Shown: piece after piece, positions 1-16,210 of the stretch
Layout: every line of letters starts with the position of its first letter
How positions within the stretch are numbered: the stretch's first letter is position 1
DNA from: Turritopsis dohrnii
Taxonomy: Eukaryota; Cnidaria; Hydrozoa; Anthoathecata; Oceaniidae
Length of the DNA stretch: 64,000 nucleotides
Assembly: GCA_027922465.2 (NCBI GenBank)
Contig: BQMF02000017.1
Coordinates: 1,550,001-1,614,000 of the forward strand
Direction of reading: 5' to 3'
Notes under the pieces: model-generated
Seen by the model: the letters and a program-made list of their open reading frames with translations, nothing else
Databases searched by the model: none
Told to the model about the DNA's origin: nothing
Made by a program: the position numbers and the translations under genes

Positions 1-1293
1 ATTCGATAGATATATTGTGTGATTGAAAATATAAAATACTTCATTGAATATTGCTACATCTGAGCAACCATACTCGGCCATTATCGATTTTTAGGATAAT
101 TTGCATGCATGACGTTTTTTAAAAAAGATTGAAAGATACCTTATACCTTGTATTTCTTGTTGCTTCAATTTCCTTGTGGTGTGCTTCTTTATGCTTGAGA
201 AAATACCTTAATCAATGATTTAGGATCTAATTATAACTTGAAATTTTTAAAACATGCTATTCACTAGATTCTTATGTGATAATTTTTATTCACAATACTT
301 TTCCAACTATGAGAGACTATGAGTGTCAGAAAGTTTTCAATCTGTGCTCAACGGTAAGTTTCATAAACCATTTTGTTTTACTCTGGTACAATTTAAGAAT
401 ATGAAGAACCCATAATAATTAGCGTTGAAAAATTCAGGATAAAGGGTTGTCCTCTTTTGTACTACTAACAATGATTTACCCATTGAATTAATTTTTCAAG
501 AAAACTATCAAAAATATCAGATATTTTTTCCCTCTATATTATGCATGCGCATTCAGTTACGACGTGGAAACCCATCGAGCTCGAATTATTGTCGAATGAA
601 AATCCAGCTTTCATACATTCTATATTTTCATATGTGAACGCAGGTGATTACACCCTCTTAGGTCTAAGTTATACTAACGCAATATACCTTTTTAAAAAGA
701 TTCACAAGTGTAAATTAGGCCTCACTATGAACCACCAGAAACTATTTGCTACAAACAAAAGAAATATGGATATAATGCGTGAACTGTAACCATGGATACA
801 AATTTTTTATCAAAATTTTATTTTTTTGAAAGAACATACAAAAGAAAAAAAGAAACAAAAAACCAACAAAATTCTTCGAAAAAAATAAAATGAAAGCGAA
901 AAAAACATCAGAAATACTGCGTGTAAACTGGGAAAAAAAAAACAGAAAGGTTTTTAAGAGTTATAGTAAGAACCACTTCGATGTATCATTAACTGACAGC
1001 CTTCGAAGCACGAGACGGCATTAACCACCTCGATCATAAGTTCATTTCAAGTGATGCTTCGAATTTGATGTAACTGAAGTCCTCCCCTTTCTATTTAAGT
1101 AAGAGTAAGGTGTATTGTTTCGGAAATAAATGGTAAAGTACCTAAAAATATATACTACGCATATAATACACATTGATGTAACTGATGATGGTGGTCGGAT
1201 GACACCGAAACGTTTTTAATATTATTTATGACAGTATTCTATAGCCCAAATCAACTAGGTTTTTAAAACTACTAGCCTCCATTTTTCATTACA

Positions 1294-1335
<42 letters not shown>

Positions 1336-1905
1336 GGTTTATATTTCAGTTCCAAAGTTTTACATTTGGCTAATTCTACTGAAATAGCGAAAGACTAGTG
1401 TATGTGCGCGATCATAAATTAAACATTAGAAAAGTAACATTTGCTAATAAACATATACTTCAGAAACAAGAACAAGAAGGTTGAGAAGACAAGGGTCAAA
1501 AATGAAAAATGAAGACAGGCGTATGACGTAAACTTGAACGATGTTGAGAATTCTTGTCGTAACTATTGTGGTCGCCCTTTCGATGTATACGGAGACAAAT
1601 TAGCCCTTAGCGTGAGAAATACATAAAGTACATAAAATATATGAAAAACAGAAAAGAAAAAAAAATCATATGGTCACTATAACCAGAGTCGTTAAACAGA
1701 ACCGCACTAAATATATTGGGAGGCATTATACTCATAAACGAGAAAAAGGAGAGTTGACTATAGGTTAGTGAATATTGTAGATAACCCAAAATTTAGGCTC
1801 AATGTTGAAATAGCTCAAAAACCTCGGTTAAATTGTGGAGCGAAGAAAAAAAAAACAAAAAGAAAAAAAAAAAAAAAAGAACAAGAAAAACAAAATGTAA
1901 GGTAA
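1..1905. other. AT-rich stretch, no supported gene
   Basis: I see no recognisable gene here. The longest open frame (541-789, plus, 82 codons) has no motif I recognise and ends at an AT-rich stop; I do not call it a gene. The stretch holds a TAA microsatellite (1297-1334) and A-rich runs (about 832-960 and 1845-1892). The part just below 1906 would be the 3' flank of the minus-strand LINE, but no clear 3' tail is visible. Confidence 0.5.
1297..1334. repeat. (TAA)n microsatellite
   Basis: About twelve uninterrupted TAA/ATA triplets. Several LINE clades end in simple repeats, so this could be linked to the minus-strand LINE that ends near 1906, but about 570 bases separate them and the link is only a guess. 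Confidence 0.9.
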
Positions 1906-4900
1906 CTAAGAGACAGAGAGACATCTGGCAAGTGCTTTATCTAAAAAATATTTTTTGGTTAGTTTGCAGAACATTCCATAACTATGACAAGATCGACATT
2001 CAGCTGGCAGATCATTGAATATTTTGGCTGCTGTGTATTCGAACGTCGTTTGAACATTTGTTGAGCATTTGATCATATTGCCCATTTGGCCTCTTCTTGT
2101 ACGAGTTTCCTTGGTCAGTTCCATAGGTAGGAATTTAGGCCAGTCTGGGCAGTTAATTGATTTCCATGCCAGTTTGGCAGTTGACCACGAGGAGCGTTCA
2201 ACAGCAGGTAGCCAACGCAGGTTCACAGCATCAACGGTTTTCATGTACCTTCCACATACGTAACCAGCACTAGCATTGACCAGTTTCTGGAGACGTTTTT
2301 GCATGTAGGATGGAGCACTGTGAAACACCGCATTACCATAGTCAACTCGACTGAGAATTAATGTTTCGGCAAGCTGTTTTCTAACATTAAAAGGTGTAAA
2401 ACGTTTTATTCTCGCTAGTGTTCGCAGAGCTGCATGTGACGTCGACAAGACTTGGCTGATGTGGAGGTCCCATGATAAGTCGTGATCAAAAATGATGCAC
2501 AGAATCTTGTAATTGGTTTTCCTCTCAATCTCTATTCCATTTGATTCAACTTTATAGAGATTTCGATCGTCCAGGTTTCGAGATTTCAGCAGTTGTCGTG
2601 TGCCAAATAAGACCGTTTTTGTCTTGGCAGCGTTGAAAACGAGGTTGCTTTCACTAGACCAATGAATCAGTTTGTTCAGATCTTCATTGATGATTTGCAC
2701 ATGTTCTTGCAACTCCGTTGGTTTGAATGATCGATAAATGTTAGTGTCATCAGCATACTGCATACATGACCCGGTAGTGCTCTCATTTAGATCATGAACA
2801 TATATATTAAATAGAATGGGACCCAGGATGCTCCCTTGAGGGACCCCATTTGTGACTGTAAGCCGATCAGAGATGTTGCAATCTATCTGTACATACTGTT
2901 GACGGTTGGAGAGGTAGCTGCAAAGTAGGTGTTTCGCATCTTTAGATAACCCAACTCTATGAAGCTTTCGTATGAGAGTCTCAAAATCGACTGTATCAAA
3001 AGCTTTCGAGTAATCTGCCATGACTGATAATGTAATCTCTCCTCTGCTCATAGCTTTCAGAATATCATCTCTAATTTTGATGCACGTAGATACTGTGCAA
3101 TGACCCTTCCGAAACCCAGACTGGTATTGTGAGAGTATCGCCTGGTTTTCAAGAAATTGAACAATTTGATTCATCAGAAGTCTCTCGTAAACTTTCGATA
3201 GAATCGGTAAAATTGAGATTGGTCGAAAGTCACCTGGTCCCTTTGGGTTGTTCACCTTCGGTATGGGGCTTATTCTGGAAACTTTCCATTGTTCTGGAAA
3301 AGTGTTAGCTTGAATGCATTTGTTGATGATGTGACAGAGTGGACTGGTAATATAATCCACACTGGCTTTTAGGTACTTTGCAGGAATGCTATCATGCCCG
3401 GTCGAGCAATCTTGTCGGATTGAGAGGATTGCCTTGCGGATATCTTCGTAGGATACAGGTTTGAAGTGAAGCATATTTTCAGTATCTTGCAGTGAGTTGA
3501 TGATTTTTGTGAGCATTTCTTCAGGCTTTGGTTGGGAGCCAAGCAATCGTTCTGCTGTAGTATTAAAACGGAGGTTGATCTCGTTAGGGTTTGCGTTTAT
3601 CTTTGCAGGGCTTGGTTTGAGAATACGGTGTATGGTGTTCCACACATCTTTCGGTCGCTTGGATGAAAGTGCTGTTTTATAAAAGTTCCATTTCGCTGAT
3701 TTTATGAGTTTTTTTACCTCATTTCGACAAGTACGATAATTGTTTAAATGTATTTCTGAGCCGGTTCTCTGAGCAGTAGTACGAAGAAGGTTTTTCTTCA
3801 ACAGTTTGTCTTTAATGTTTAAATCCTTGAGCCAAGGAGATGGAGGTCTGCTTATTTTCTGACGCACTAACGGTGCATGCTCATTCAAACAAGTGACAAA
3901 GAGCTTATTGAAAATATCGAGCATTTCATCTGGAGTATCGACAGCATAGACTGCAGGAAATGGAAGGGCTTCAACATCAGCCAGGAAAGCTGCAATATTT
4001 AGGTTTTTTTCATTTCTGATTATTTTGAATCTTGGCTCAAATTTCTGCTTACGAATGTTCATGATTACATAAGGGCAATCGTGATCACTTATCTCATCAC
4101 AGGGGAGTACATCCGTAGCAACGACTTTTTTGAGGTTTGACGAGATATGATCAATCAACGTCTTTCCTTTCCTCGTAGGTTTTTCAATATGTTGTCTCAA
4201 CCCGTGGTGTTCCAGAACTTCAAGATATTTTTTAGAAGTATCTGATTCAGCACAAAGATCAATGTTTGTATCCCCAGCTAGAATGAGGGGTCCATTCCAG
4301 TTTGTTGTAATATGCGACAGCAGTGTATCGATTTTTTCAATCCAGTTAACTTTGTCTGCGTTGACAGAACTTGGCTGATAGCAGATTCCAAGAAGATATG
4401 AATTTCCTTTCTGTTTAGCTTTGATTTCTATCCAGAGATGTTCAATTGAAGTGTCTTTCCGATATATGTCATCTCTGATTTTGTATTCGAAGTGATCTTT
4501 CATGTAACAACCAACTCCTCCAGCACGTTTGTTTTGACGGTTGAGATACTCAAACTTGTAACCAGGGATTTCGACATGTTTCAGCAACATTTTGTTATTC
4601 TTCAACCATGTCTCCGAAAGAGTTATCACATCGAATTTGTAGGTAAATAGCATAGCTTCAAATTCTGCGAAGGTCGAGGTAATGGATTGAGTGTTGAGAT
4701 GAGCTATGCTTGTTCCTTTCGACTTTAGATTTTTAAGATGAGGGCATTCCGCTGGTTGGGCGTGAATAGCATCAACGGTATTGTTTAGATTTTGAGGTAG
4801 TGATTCTTGTATATTCCTGACGCCACTGAAGGGGAGATGCGATAACGTGCAAGAATTACAGAGCCAGTTTTGAGAGATTTTACTGACGCACTTAAAGTGA

Positions 4901-5136
4901 GCATTCGTGCTACATTGGTTACAGGTTGCGTACCTTGCATTCCGCCGGACAGTTTTTTCACAAATATTGCAGTTTGTTGGACCAGGGTTTGATTCAATGT
5001 CCCCTGAGTTTAACAGTCGGGTTGTTGAGCAGTGATTGCTGTATCTTAAAATTGGAGCCGACCATTTTTTTCTGATGATTACGGAGCACGGAGATCGTAT
5101 GTTGACAGCAATTTTCCACTTGAAATATCTCTGCAA
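1906..5136 (-). CDS. CR1-like non-LTR retrotransposon ORF2 (endonuclease-reverse transcriptase) with N-terminal 2A motif and zinc finger
   Basis: One uninterrupted frame of 1076 codons. Order of parts by residue: 2A-like motif GDIESNPGP at 45-53; Cys/His zinc finger resembling a PHD finger at about 56-96; AP-type endonuclease at about 143-360 (SETWL, AGDTNIDL, catalytic SDH at 350-352); reverse transcriptase at about 615-870 with motif A MADYSKAFD (Asp708), GVPQGSILGP and the catalytic YADD at 794-797; then a thumb and C-terminal region. It would nick target DNA and copy its own RNA there. No stop or frameshift interrupts it, so this copy is young or recently active. The frame has no ATG before the 2A motif: it opens just after a TGA with a TTG codon. 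An ATG at 5140 lies in another frame. The true start may be lost, non-AUG or spliced. No ORF1 is seen upstream. The clade (CR1/L2 group) is assigned from architecture only. Confidence 0.9.
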   Translation of the reverse strand: MQRYFKWKIAVNIRSPCSVIIRKKWSAPILRYSNHCSTTRLLNSGDIESNPGPTNCNICEKTVRRNARYATCNQCSTNAHFKCVSKISQNWLCNSCTLSHLPFSGVRNIQESLPQNLNNTVDAIHAQPAECPHLKNLKSKGTSIAHLNTQSITSTFAEFEAMLFTYKFDVITLSETWLKNNKMLLKHVEIPGYKFEYLNRQNKRAGGVGCYMKDHFEYKIRDDIYRKDTSIEHLWIEIKAKQKGNSYLLGICYQPSSVNADKVNWIEKIDTLLSHITTNWNGPLILAGDTNIDLCAESDTSKKYLEVLEHHGLRQHIEKPTRKGKTLIDHISSNLKKVVATDVLPCDEISDHDCPYVIMNIRKQKFEPRFKIIRNEKNLNIAAFLADVEALPFPAVYAVDTPDEMLDIFNKLFVTCLNEHAPLVRQKISRPPSPWLKDLNIKDKLLKKNLLRTTAQRTGSEIHLNNYRTCRNEVKKLIKSAKWNFYKTALSSKRPKDVWNTIHRILKPSPAKINANPNEINLRFNTTAERLLGSQPKPEEMLTKIINSLQDTENMLHFKPVSYEDIRKAILSIRQDCSTGHDSIPAKYLKASVDYITSPLCHIINKCIQANTFPEQWKVSRISPIPKVNNPKGPGDFRPISILPILSKVYERLLMNQIVQFLENQAILSQYQSGFRKGHCTVSTCIKIRDDILKAMSRGEITLSVMADYSKAFDTVDFETLIRKLHRVGLSKDAKHLLCSYLSNRQQYVQIDCNISDRLTVTNGVPQGSILGPILFNIYVHDLNESTTGSCMQYADDTNIYRSFKPTELQEHVQIINEDLNKLIHWSSESNLVFNAAKTKTVLFGTRQLLKSRNLDDRNLYKVESNGIEIERKTNYKILCIIFDHDLSWDLHISQVLSTSHAALRTLARIKRFTPFNVRKQLAETLILSRVDYGNAVFHSAPSYMQKRLQKLVNASAGYVCGRYMKTVDAVNLRWLPAVERSSWSTAKLAWKSINCPDWPKFLPMELTKETRTRRGQMGNMIKCSTNVQTTFEYTAAKIFNDLPAECRSCHSYGMFCKLTKKYFLDKALARCLSVS
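4978..5046 (-). other. 2A-like ribosome-skipping (StopGo) sequence
   Basis: Residues 31-53 of the LINE ORF end in the full 2A consensus D-I-E-S-N-P-G-P, preceded by the usual Leu-rich lead-in and Ser-Gly (LLNSGD). Viral and retrotransposon 2A sequences make the ribosome release the upstream peptide between the final Gly and Pro and then carry on. 2A copies at this place, just before a zinc finger, are known from CR1-like LINEs of sea urchins, lancelets and cnidarians. Here the cut would remove a peptide of about 52 residues and leave a protein starting at Pro53. Confidence 0.88.
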
Positions 5137-5886
5137 TCATAAGCGGCAAATTTCGAAGATAGCAACAGTAAAAGCAGAAGTATCTTCTCCATCTTTCTGC
5201 AAGTTTTCTTCAAATAAAAAAGTGATTTGATGAAGTTATCAATAGATTTATCTTCTTATAACTTAAAATCAATTTCGACAAGGGTCCAATTCACTCCTGC
5301 CCCAGTCTCAATTGAAATTTAAGTGTTTCGTCGATTTATGCTTGATGTATATCAGAATTTTATAGGTTTTATAAAGAAAATTTCGTAGTTGCTTCAAAAA
5401 AAAGCGTCCGTTGCGGGAAGCCACTACACTGCAGACCAAATTTACATGTTTGGAAGGGAACTTTCGCGAATTGTAAAGCGTAGGATAACTATAAGCGTAG
5501 GAGTACAGGAGTACAGTATCAGCTTATGCACTGCTACCGAAAAAGTCAAAAGAACAATAACTTTTACTCCGGTCAGCAGAGGTTTCTCTTTTCATGCATG
5601 ATGCATGTATAATTCGGAACGAATTTGATAATTTGATAATCGGAAACAAAGGGAACAATGTTCCCTACTCCATGGAAGGTGTCGTCTAGGAACATTAAGT
5701 GAAGTTAGGGAACCTGAATTGAAGGGGAACGTGAATCTGACTATCTATCTATCTATCTCTCTCTTCTATCTATCTTCTCTATCTATCTGTGTAACAGTTT
5801 TTGTTTGTTTATCCAGAATAGTTAATGACTGACCCAAAACTCTGTGCTAAATGTTATACAAAAGGACTTTAGGACATCCGTGGTGG
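5137..5886. other. 5' flank of the LINE; no gene seen
   Basis: This is upstream of the LINE on its own strand. It may hold leader or ORF1 remnants, but none is recognisable. The plus-strand frame at 5389-5601 has no known motif. A degenerate CTAT repeat lies at 5740-5788. Confidence 0.4.
5740..5788. repeat. (CTAT)n-like imperfect microsatellite
   Basis: Runs of CTAT are broken by CTCT and CTTCT blocks over about 50 bases. Confidence 0.85.
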
Positions 5887-6680
5887 AGTTTCAGTCAAAC
5901 CTGTCAACAAATTGACAGGTTTGACTAAAACTGGGCAATTTAGACCAAATTTGCAAAGTCCTTCAATTTTCATGAAATTTTGAACGAAGTACATTTGAAA
6001 GGTGCTACTATCGAATTTGACAGTCGTTTTGTCAGATTTGACTAAAATTGGACTATTTGGGCCAAATTTGGACCAAATTTCGAAAAATCTTCAAATTTCA
6101 CAAAATTTTGCACAGATCACATTTGAAAGGTGCTGATTTTGAATTTGGAAGTCATTTTGTGAGATTTGATTGGACAATTTGGGCCAAATTTGGACCAAAT
6201 TTAGAAAGTTGTTCAAATTTCATGAAATTTTGCATGGATTTCATTTGATAGGTGCTGAGTTCAAATTTGACAGTCATTCTGTGAGATTTGACTGAAATTG
6301 GACAATTTGGACCAAATTTGGACCAAATTTAGAAAGTTCTTCAAATTTCACAAAATTTTGCACAGATCACATTTGAAAGGTGCTGATTTTGAATTTGGCA
6401 GTCATTTTGTGACATTTGACTGAAATTGGGCAATTTGGGTCAAATTTGGACCAAATTTAGAAAGTTCTTCAAATTTCACAAAATTTTGGACAGATCACAT
6501 TTGAAAGGTGCTGATTTTGAATTTGACAGTCATTTTGTCAGATTTGACTAAAATTGGACAATTTGGGCCAAATTTTGAAAAATCTTCAATTTTCATGAAT
6601 GTTTATACAAAGCACAGATGGAAGACGTGGATTTTGAATTTGCCAGTCATTTTGTTAGATTTGACCATAATTTTTGAAAA
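5887..6680. repeat. Tandem array of a 116-130 bp unit, about 6.5 copies
   Basis: Each unit carries TTTGACTAAAATTGGACAATT-like, GGGCCAAATTTGGACC and CACATTTGAAAGGTGCTGA blocks. The start block recurs at about 5921, 6035, 6163, 6285, 6415, 6543 and 6659, so the unit length varies between 116 and 130. The array opens with an inverted repeat: 5893-5907 is the exact reverse complement of 5912-5926, and the match extends to 21 bases with one mismatch. Open frames across the array (6048-6248, 6508-6693) reflect the repeat and are not genes. Confidence 0.9.
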
Positions 6681-7172
6681 AGTAAACAAATGAAGTTGTG
6701 ATAAAGCACGAATTATATACTTCACTTGTTAGTAAATTGACCCATCTGTCTAACTGATACAAACCGAAAGTATAAACATCATGAGCAAGATATTGTTGAA
6801 CTGTTTTTCTGGCTCCGAAAAGTCATAGTGAATTGCAAAGTGGTCAAGATTAAGTTAAATAAATTAAAGAAGGGAGTAATTTGATGAATTCCAGACTGTA
6901 TCAAATTATTAGTCAGTGTACTACGGAAGCCGAGAAAGGACAATCTCGAAAAAAAATTAAAAATCCTTAAAAAAACTTAAAAATCTGAAAAAATATTTCA
7001 AATCTTGAAATATTTTTTTCAATCTACTTCAAATCCTAAAATATTTTATAAATCTGAATTACAAATCCACTTTTAAAATCCAAAAAAAGTTTTTAAATCT
7101 GAATTTAAAATCTGTATTTCATTATCAAACATAAATCCTGATTGATAAAACATAGCTTAAAGATTTATCACT

Positions 7173-7950
7173 TTGCTAGCAGTGGAGGCTAAGTTTTGCC
7201 ATAGATGCGGAAGAGAGTTTCATTTTATCATGGATAGATTTTGCCGTGATTTTGGAATTCAGCGAAAATTCATTAATGATTGGATGAATGGAGATGTCAA
7301 AAGTTTTATCAAGGCACACTTTTACAGAGGCACTGAATACCTAAAAATTGCTGCACTACTTTGTGAGTATCATGACATTTCTATAACTGTCAGAACTCTC
7401 AAACATTGGTTGAAGAAAGTACAGCACCAAGTGCTTGTGTTACACGTATTATAGAGACTGAGATTCAGAGCAGCTCAGGTATAAAGGGTTACAGAAATAT
7501 ATGGCATAACCTTAAAATCAATCATCAAATAATTTTGAATCGTGATCACGTAATGAATATTATTCGCGAATGGAATTCTGAACAGTCACAAGCAACAAAA
7601 GCACGGAAGCTTAAATATAGGATATATACATCCCCAGGGCCTAATGCAGTTTGGCATGCAGATGGTTATGACAAACTGAAACCTTATGGGTTTCCTATTC
7701 ATGGATGTATTGATGGTTTCTCAAAAGTAATTTGGATCAAGGTATGTAGAAGCAATAATAATCCTATTGTGCCGGCAAGGGTTGGCACCTGATCTGTTGA
7801 AAACTGTTTGCGGCTGAGAGAATGGCATTATGTCAGGCATTCAGTCACTTATACACATGGATCTTCAATAGCTAATCAGAGAATAGAAAATCTTTGATCT
7901 CATTTCAAACGCATGTACACTAATTGGATCATTGACTTTTTAGAAAAAAT
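7173..7950 (+). pseudogene. rve/DDE integrase-like transposase, decayed
   Basis: Two overlapping frames (7173-7454, 7406-7792) and further in-phase remnants read as one former protein. The N-terminal part has a CHRCGREF cysteine pair and helical HTH-like segments. The core has the block WHADGYDKLK followed by IHGCIDGFSK, which is typical of a broad family of integrase-core proteins in cnidarians and fish; the Asp of WHADG is the probable first catalytic residue. Further on, in another frame, the block NQRIE with the probable catalytic Glu (7886-7888) is followed by a TGA at 7895 where the family has Trp. There is at least one frameshift near 7430 and another near 7770. The gene is therefore dead, but all main blocks are present. 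Exact family is uncertain. Confidence 0.7.
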
Positions 7951-8164
7951 GGTATACCTCAATAAACTAAAGTTCGACAATATTTAGACATATACTATAC
8001 TATATACAGGATCTTTAAAGGTGTACCAAACTACCATGGGTATTTCGAATTTGGTGGATACCGCGAAATTCAAAATTTAACACTTTCCCGTTTGAATTTT
8101 TAGTTTTGTAAGATCCCATAAATTCAAAAATACCCTGGGTAGTTATCTGAATATCATTAGTTAT

Positions 8165-8735
8165 CTAAATATTATTTCTCAATAGTACTGGTATTTCGTT
8201 ATAATCAACTTTATTTTTCCTTTTTTCCTTAGTTCTCGTCAATAGCTTGGTTAATCTTCTTATCATTATTCTGATGATTGGTTTGTTTTTTTCATTCAAG
8301 CAATCATTTGTGTGTTTTTCAATTAAGGAAAATGATATCTTTACATTACAGAATGGACAAACACCAAAAGTATCGCAAAAAGTATCTTTCTTTGAACTGC
8401 TAGAATGATCTTGGGAAGGTAAATTATTCAAAAAAGTTATCTGGGTTAAATACATGATCAAGTCCTTCATAAAGTTTAGAGTCTTCTAAACTGTCATTAC
8501 TTGAAATGTTTTCTAAGTCATCCCGTGGTTTAAGAAACTGTTCTTTCAGATACTCTATCTTAACAGAATCAAAACGTGTTTTCAAACAAAGGAAAAGGTC
8601 AACCTTACAGTAGGGTTTGCACAATTCTTTTTTATAACCTTCCACAGTGAAAGGAACTTCTAACCCTGGTATATGTTTTACTTCCTTATGGTCAGGATAC
8701 AGTAAAACCCTCTTCACTACAAAAGAACTGATCAT
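8165..8735 (-). pseudogene. Zinc-finger (UBZ-like) protein of the transposon, frameshifted
   Basis: This is read on the minus strand from an ATG at 8735. The first frame (8424-8735) gives a charged protein with a Cys pair (KPYCKVDLFLCLK). It passes into a second frame (8165-8470) at a run of T bases near 8435. The second part holds CPFCNVKISFSLIEKHTNDC, spaced C-x2-C-(about 11)-H-x3-C like a UBZ/Rad18-type finger that binds ubiquitin. A further short frame upstream (8692-8880) contains a duplicated QMQSISSEK segment. It lies tail to tail with the integrase-like gene inside the same TIRs, so it probably belonged to the same element. The function of the second gene is not known to me. Confidence 0.55.
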
Positions 8736-9643
8736 GGTTACTATGTACCTTTTCTGAGGATATACTTTGCATCTGCTTTTCTGAGGATATACTTTGCATC
8801 TGCTTTCTTTGGCACAGAGATAGGAAGTTTGCTGCCTCTGGCATTTTGAAGTTCCGAGTGCTTTTCTGACTTTTTGTCACTCCAATGTTTATGATAACAC
8901 TGTTAGGTGTAGGTTTTTCAACTTATTGTCAAAAAAACTGGATTTCTTTGATGTTCCTCCTGATGTTGCTTCGTCATCATCATCAAACTCCCTTTTCTGT
9001 GGCTTTGCTTTTCTTACAAATCTGTCTGTTCTTTCATGTGATTTCTTTTTTCAAATAGGTATCTAGTGTGTCAGTCTTCTTAGAGTTATTTTCAAAGTTT
9101 TGCTGTTTTGTTCCACATTGAACAGAAAATACATCGTCTCTTTCAACCTTTCCGCCACACTGAAAATACTTTTTCCGGAAAATGCAGTAGACTTTTTAGC
9201 GATCTGCCTCTTCGAACTTACGAGAAGAAAAGAATTATAACACATTTGTATCTGGACTTAAATCATTTTTTCTTGATGCAGCGGTAGCCAAGTATATCAG
9301 CGGTCACTAATTTATTTTTTTTATATGGGCATAGTTAATATGTAATTTCATAATTTATATTTTAAACTCATTTATTACTTTGCGGGATGAAGAACCATTG
9401 TAAGATATGGATATGCCCTGAAATAGACGCATTATCATGATCATCTTCGACAAAATCAACAACATGGACTGTCCGCCATATTTCTTATTGAAGCATGCGA
9501 GGTGATATTAACCGTTTCGGATTTAAAATCGGATTTGAAATGAGGATTTAAAATGTGGATTTGAAATATTTTTGCAGATTTTTAAGATTTTTACGGATTT
9601 CAATTTTTTTTCGAGATTGTCCCTTCTCGGCTTCCGTAGTGTA

Positions 9644-10549
9644 CAAGTCATTCAGATATATTGAAAATTAGGCTTAAGCAATTTCCTATGAGCGTGATGC
9701 GGAAATTGTTCAAGCCACGAGGCTACTAGTTTAAATTATCAGAAACGCGGCAAGATCTGCCGTGACGTAATTTCCGAAAAGGTGTGGTGATGAGATCAAA
9801 AACAACGTCATACGGGTTTTACAAAGTTCTAGAAATTATCAAAACCGATTTTACAGCACGTGCACTATTTTCATTAATCTCACTTTCACTTTGTTCGCTC
9901 GATTAAAAAAATAATAAATTAAAAGGAAAAGAAAACTGACATGCGTAATCATAATCTGTCACACGAAAATGCGAAAAGAAAAACATCAAGGCGTTTGACC
10001 AGGGAACGAGAAGTCGATCCAAGATTTCGCAATTTCAAATTTCCAATTGTCATACGGCAGGTGAAAGCGTGGAGTGCAGTGAACCAAAACTAGATTTTGA
10101 AAGCAAGGAACGGAGAGCCGTACGAATAAACGGATGGCCGTATGATCCACTAAGAACATACACGAACGACGAAGAAAATATTACGAAAATAACTGAAACA
10201 TTAACAAAAAGGAAAAAATATATAAAAAAATGTTTGGTTTTTTGTAATGAAAGCCTGTTCTAAAAAAAAAAAATTTTTTTTGTTTATCCTCTATTGCTAA
10301 AACTGCGTCGGTGATTGAAACAAAAGATCTACGAAAATATCTACACACGTATCCATGTACAACTGAGAAAGTCATTCCGTTTGCCCGAACTTCTTCCAAT
10401 CTCAAAAACAGAAAGCAATTCATCGAAATACCCAGCAAAACAGCAGTAATTTCAAAGGGAAACGTAAAATAAATTAGTTTAGAAATTTTTGAGGACCCTT
10501 CTTATATAGCTTGCTAATTAAATGCTAAAATTGGACACATGTATAACAT
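9644..10549. other. Gap between transposon and the 3' end of coronin
   Basis: No supported gene. A hairpin with 16-base arms and two mismatches lies at 9671-9686/9701-9716. The frame at 10069-10263 (plus, 64 codons) has no recognisable motif. The last few hundred bases probably hold the coronin 3' UTR on the minus strand, but no polyadenylation site could be fixed. Confidence 0.4.

Positions 10550-16210
<5,661 letters not shown>

Larger units (their letters stand above)
6921..9639 (+). mobile_element. DNA transposon with long TIRs and TGTA target duplication, integrase-like transposase
   Basis: The left end begins CTACGGAAGCCGAG and the right end is its reverse complement. The outer 38 bases match with one mismatch, and looser AAATC-rich similarity continues for roughly 150 bases inward. 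TGTA flanks both ends (6917-6920 and 9640-9643), which reads as a 4-bp target duplication. Inside are a plus-strand DDE-type gene remnant (7173-7950) and an opposing minus-strand zinc-finger gene remnant (8165-8735). A 4-bp duplication plus an rve-like transposase recalls Ginger- or IS3EU-type elements, but I cannot place it firmly. If the TIR also includes the outer A/T pair, the duplication shortens. Confidence 0.85.

Noticed and set aside
541..789. 82-codon plus-strand frame
   Set aside because: No motif, no splice context and AT-rich surroundings; length is within chance.
6048..6693. Open frames of 61-66 codons with similar proteins
   Set aside because: They arise from the tandem array and simply repeat its unit.
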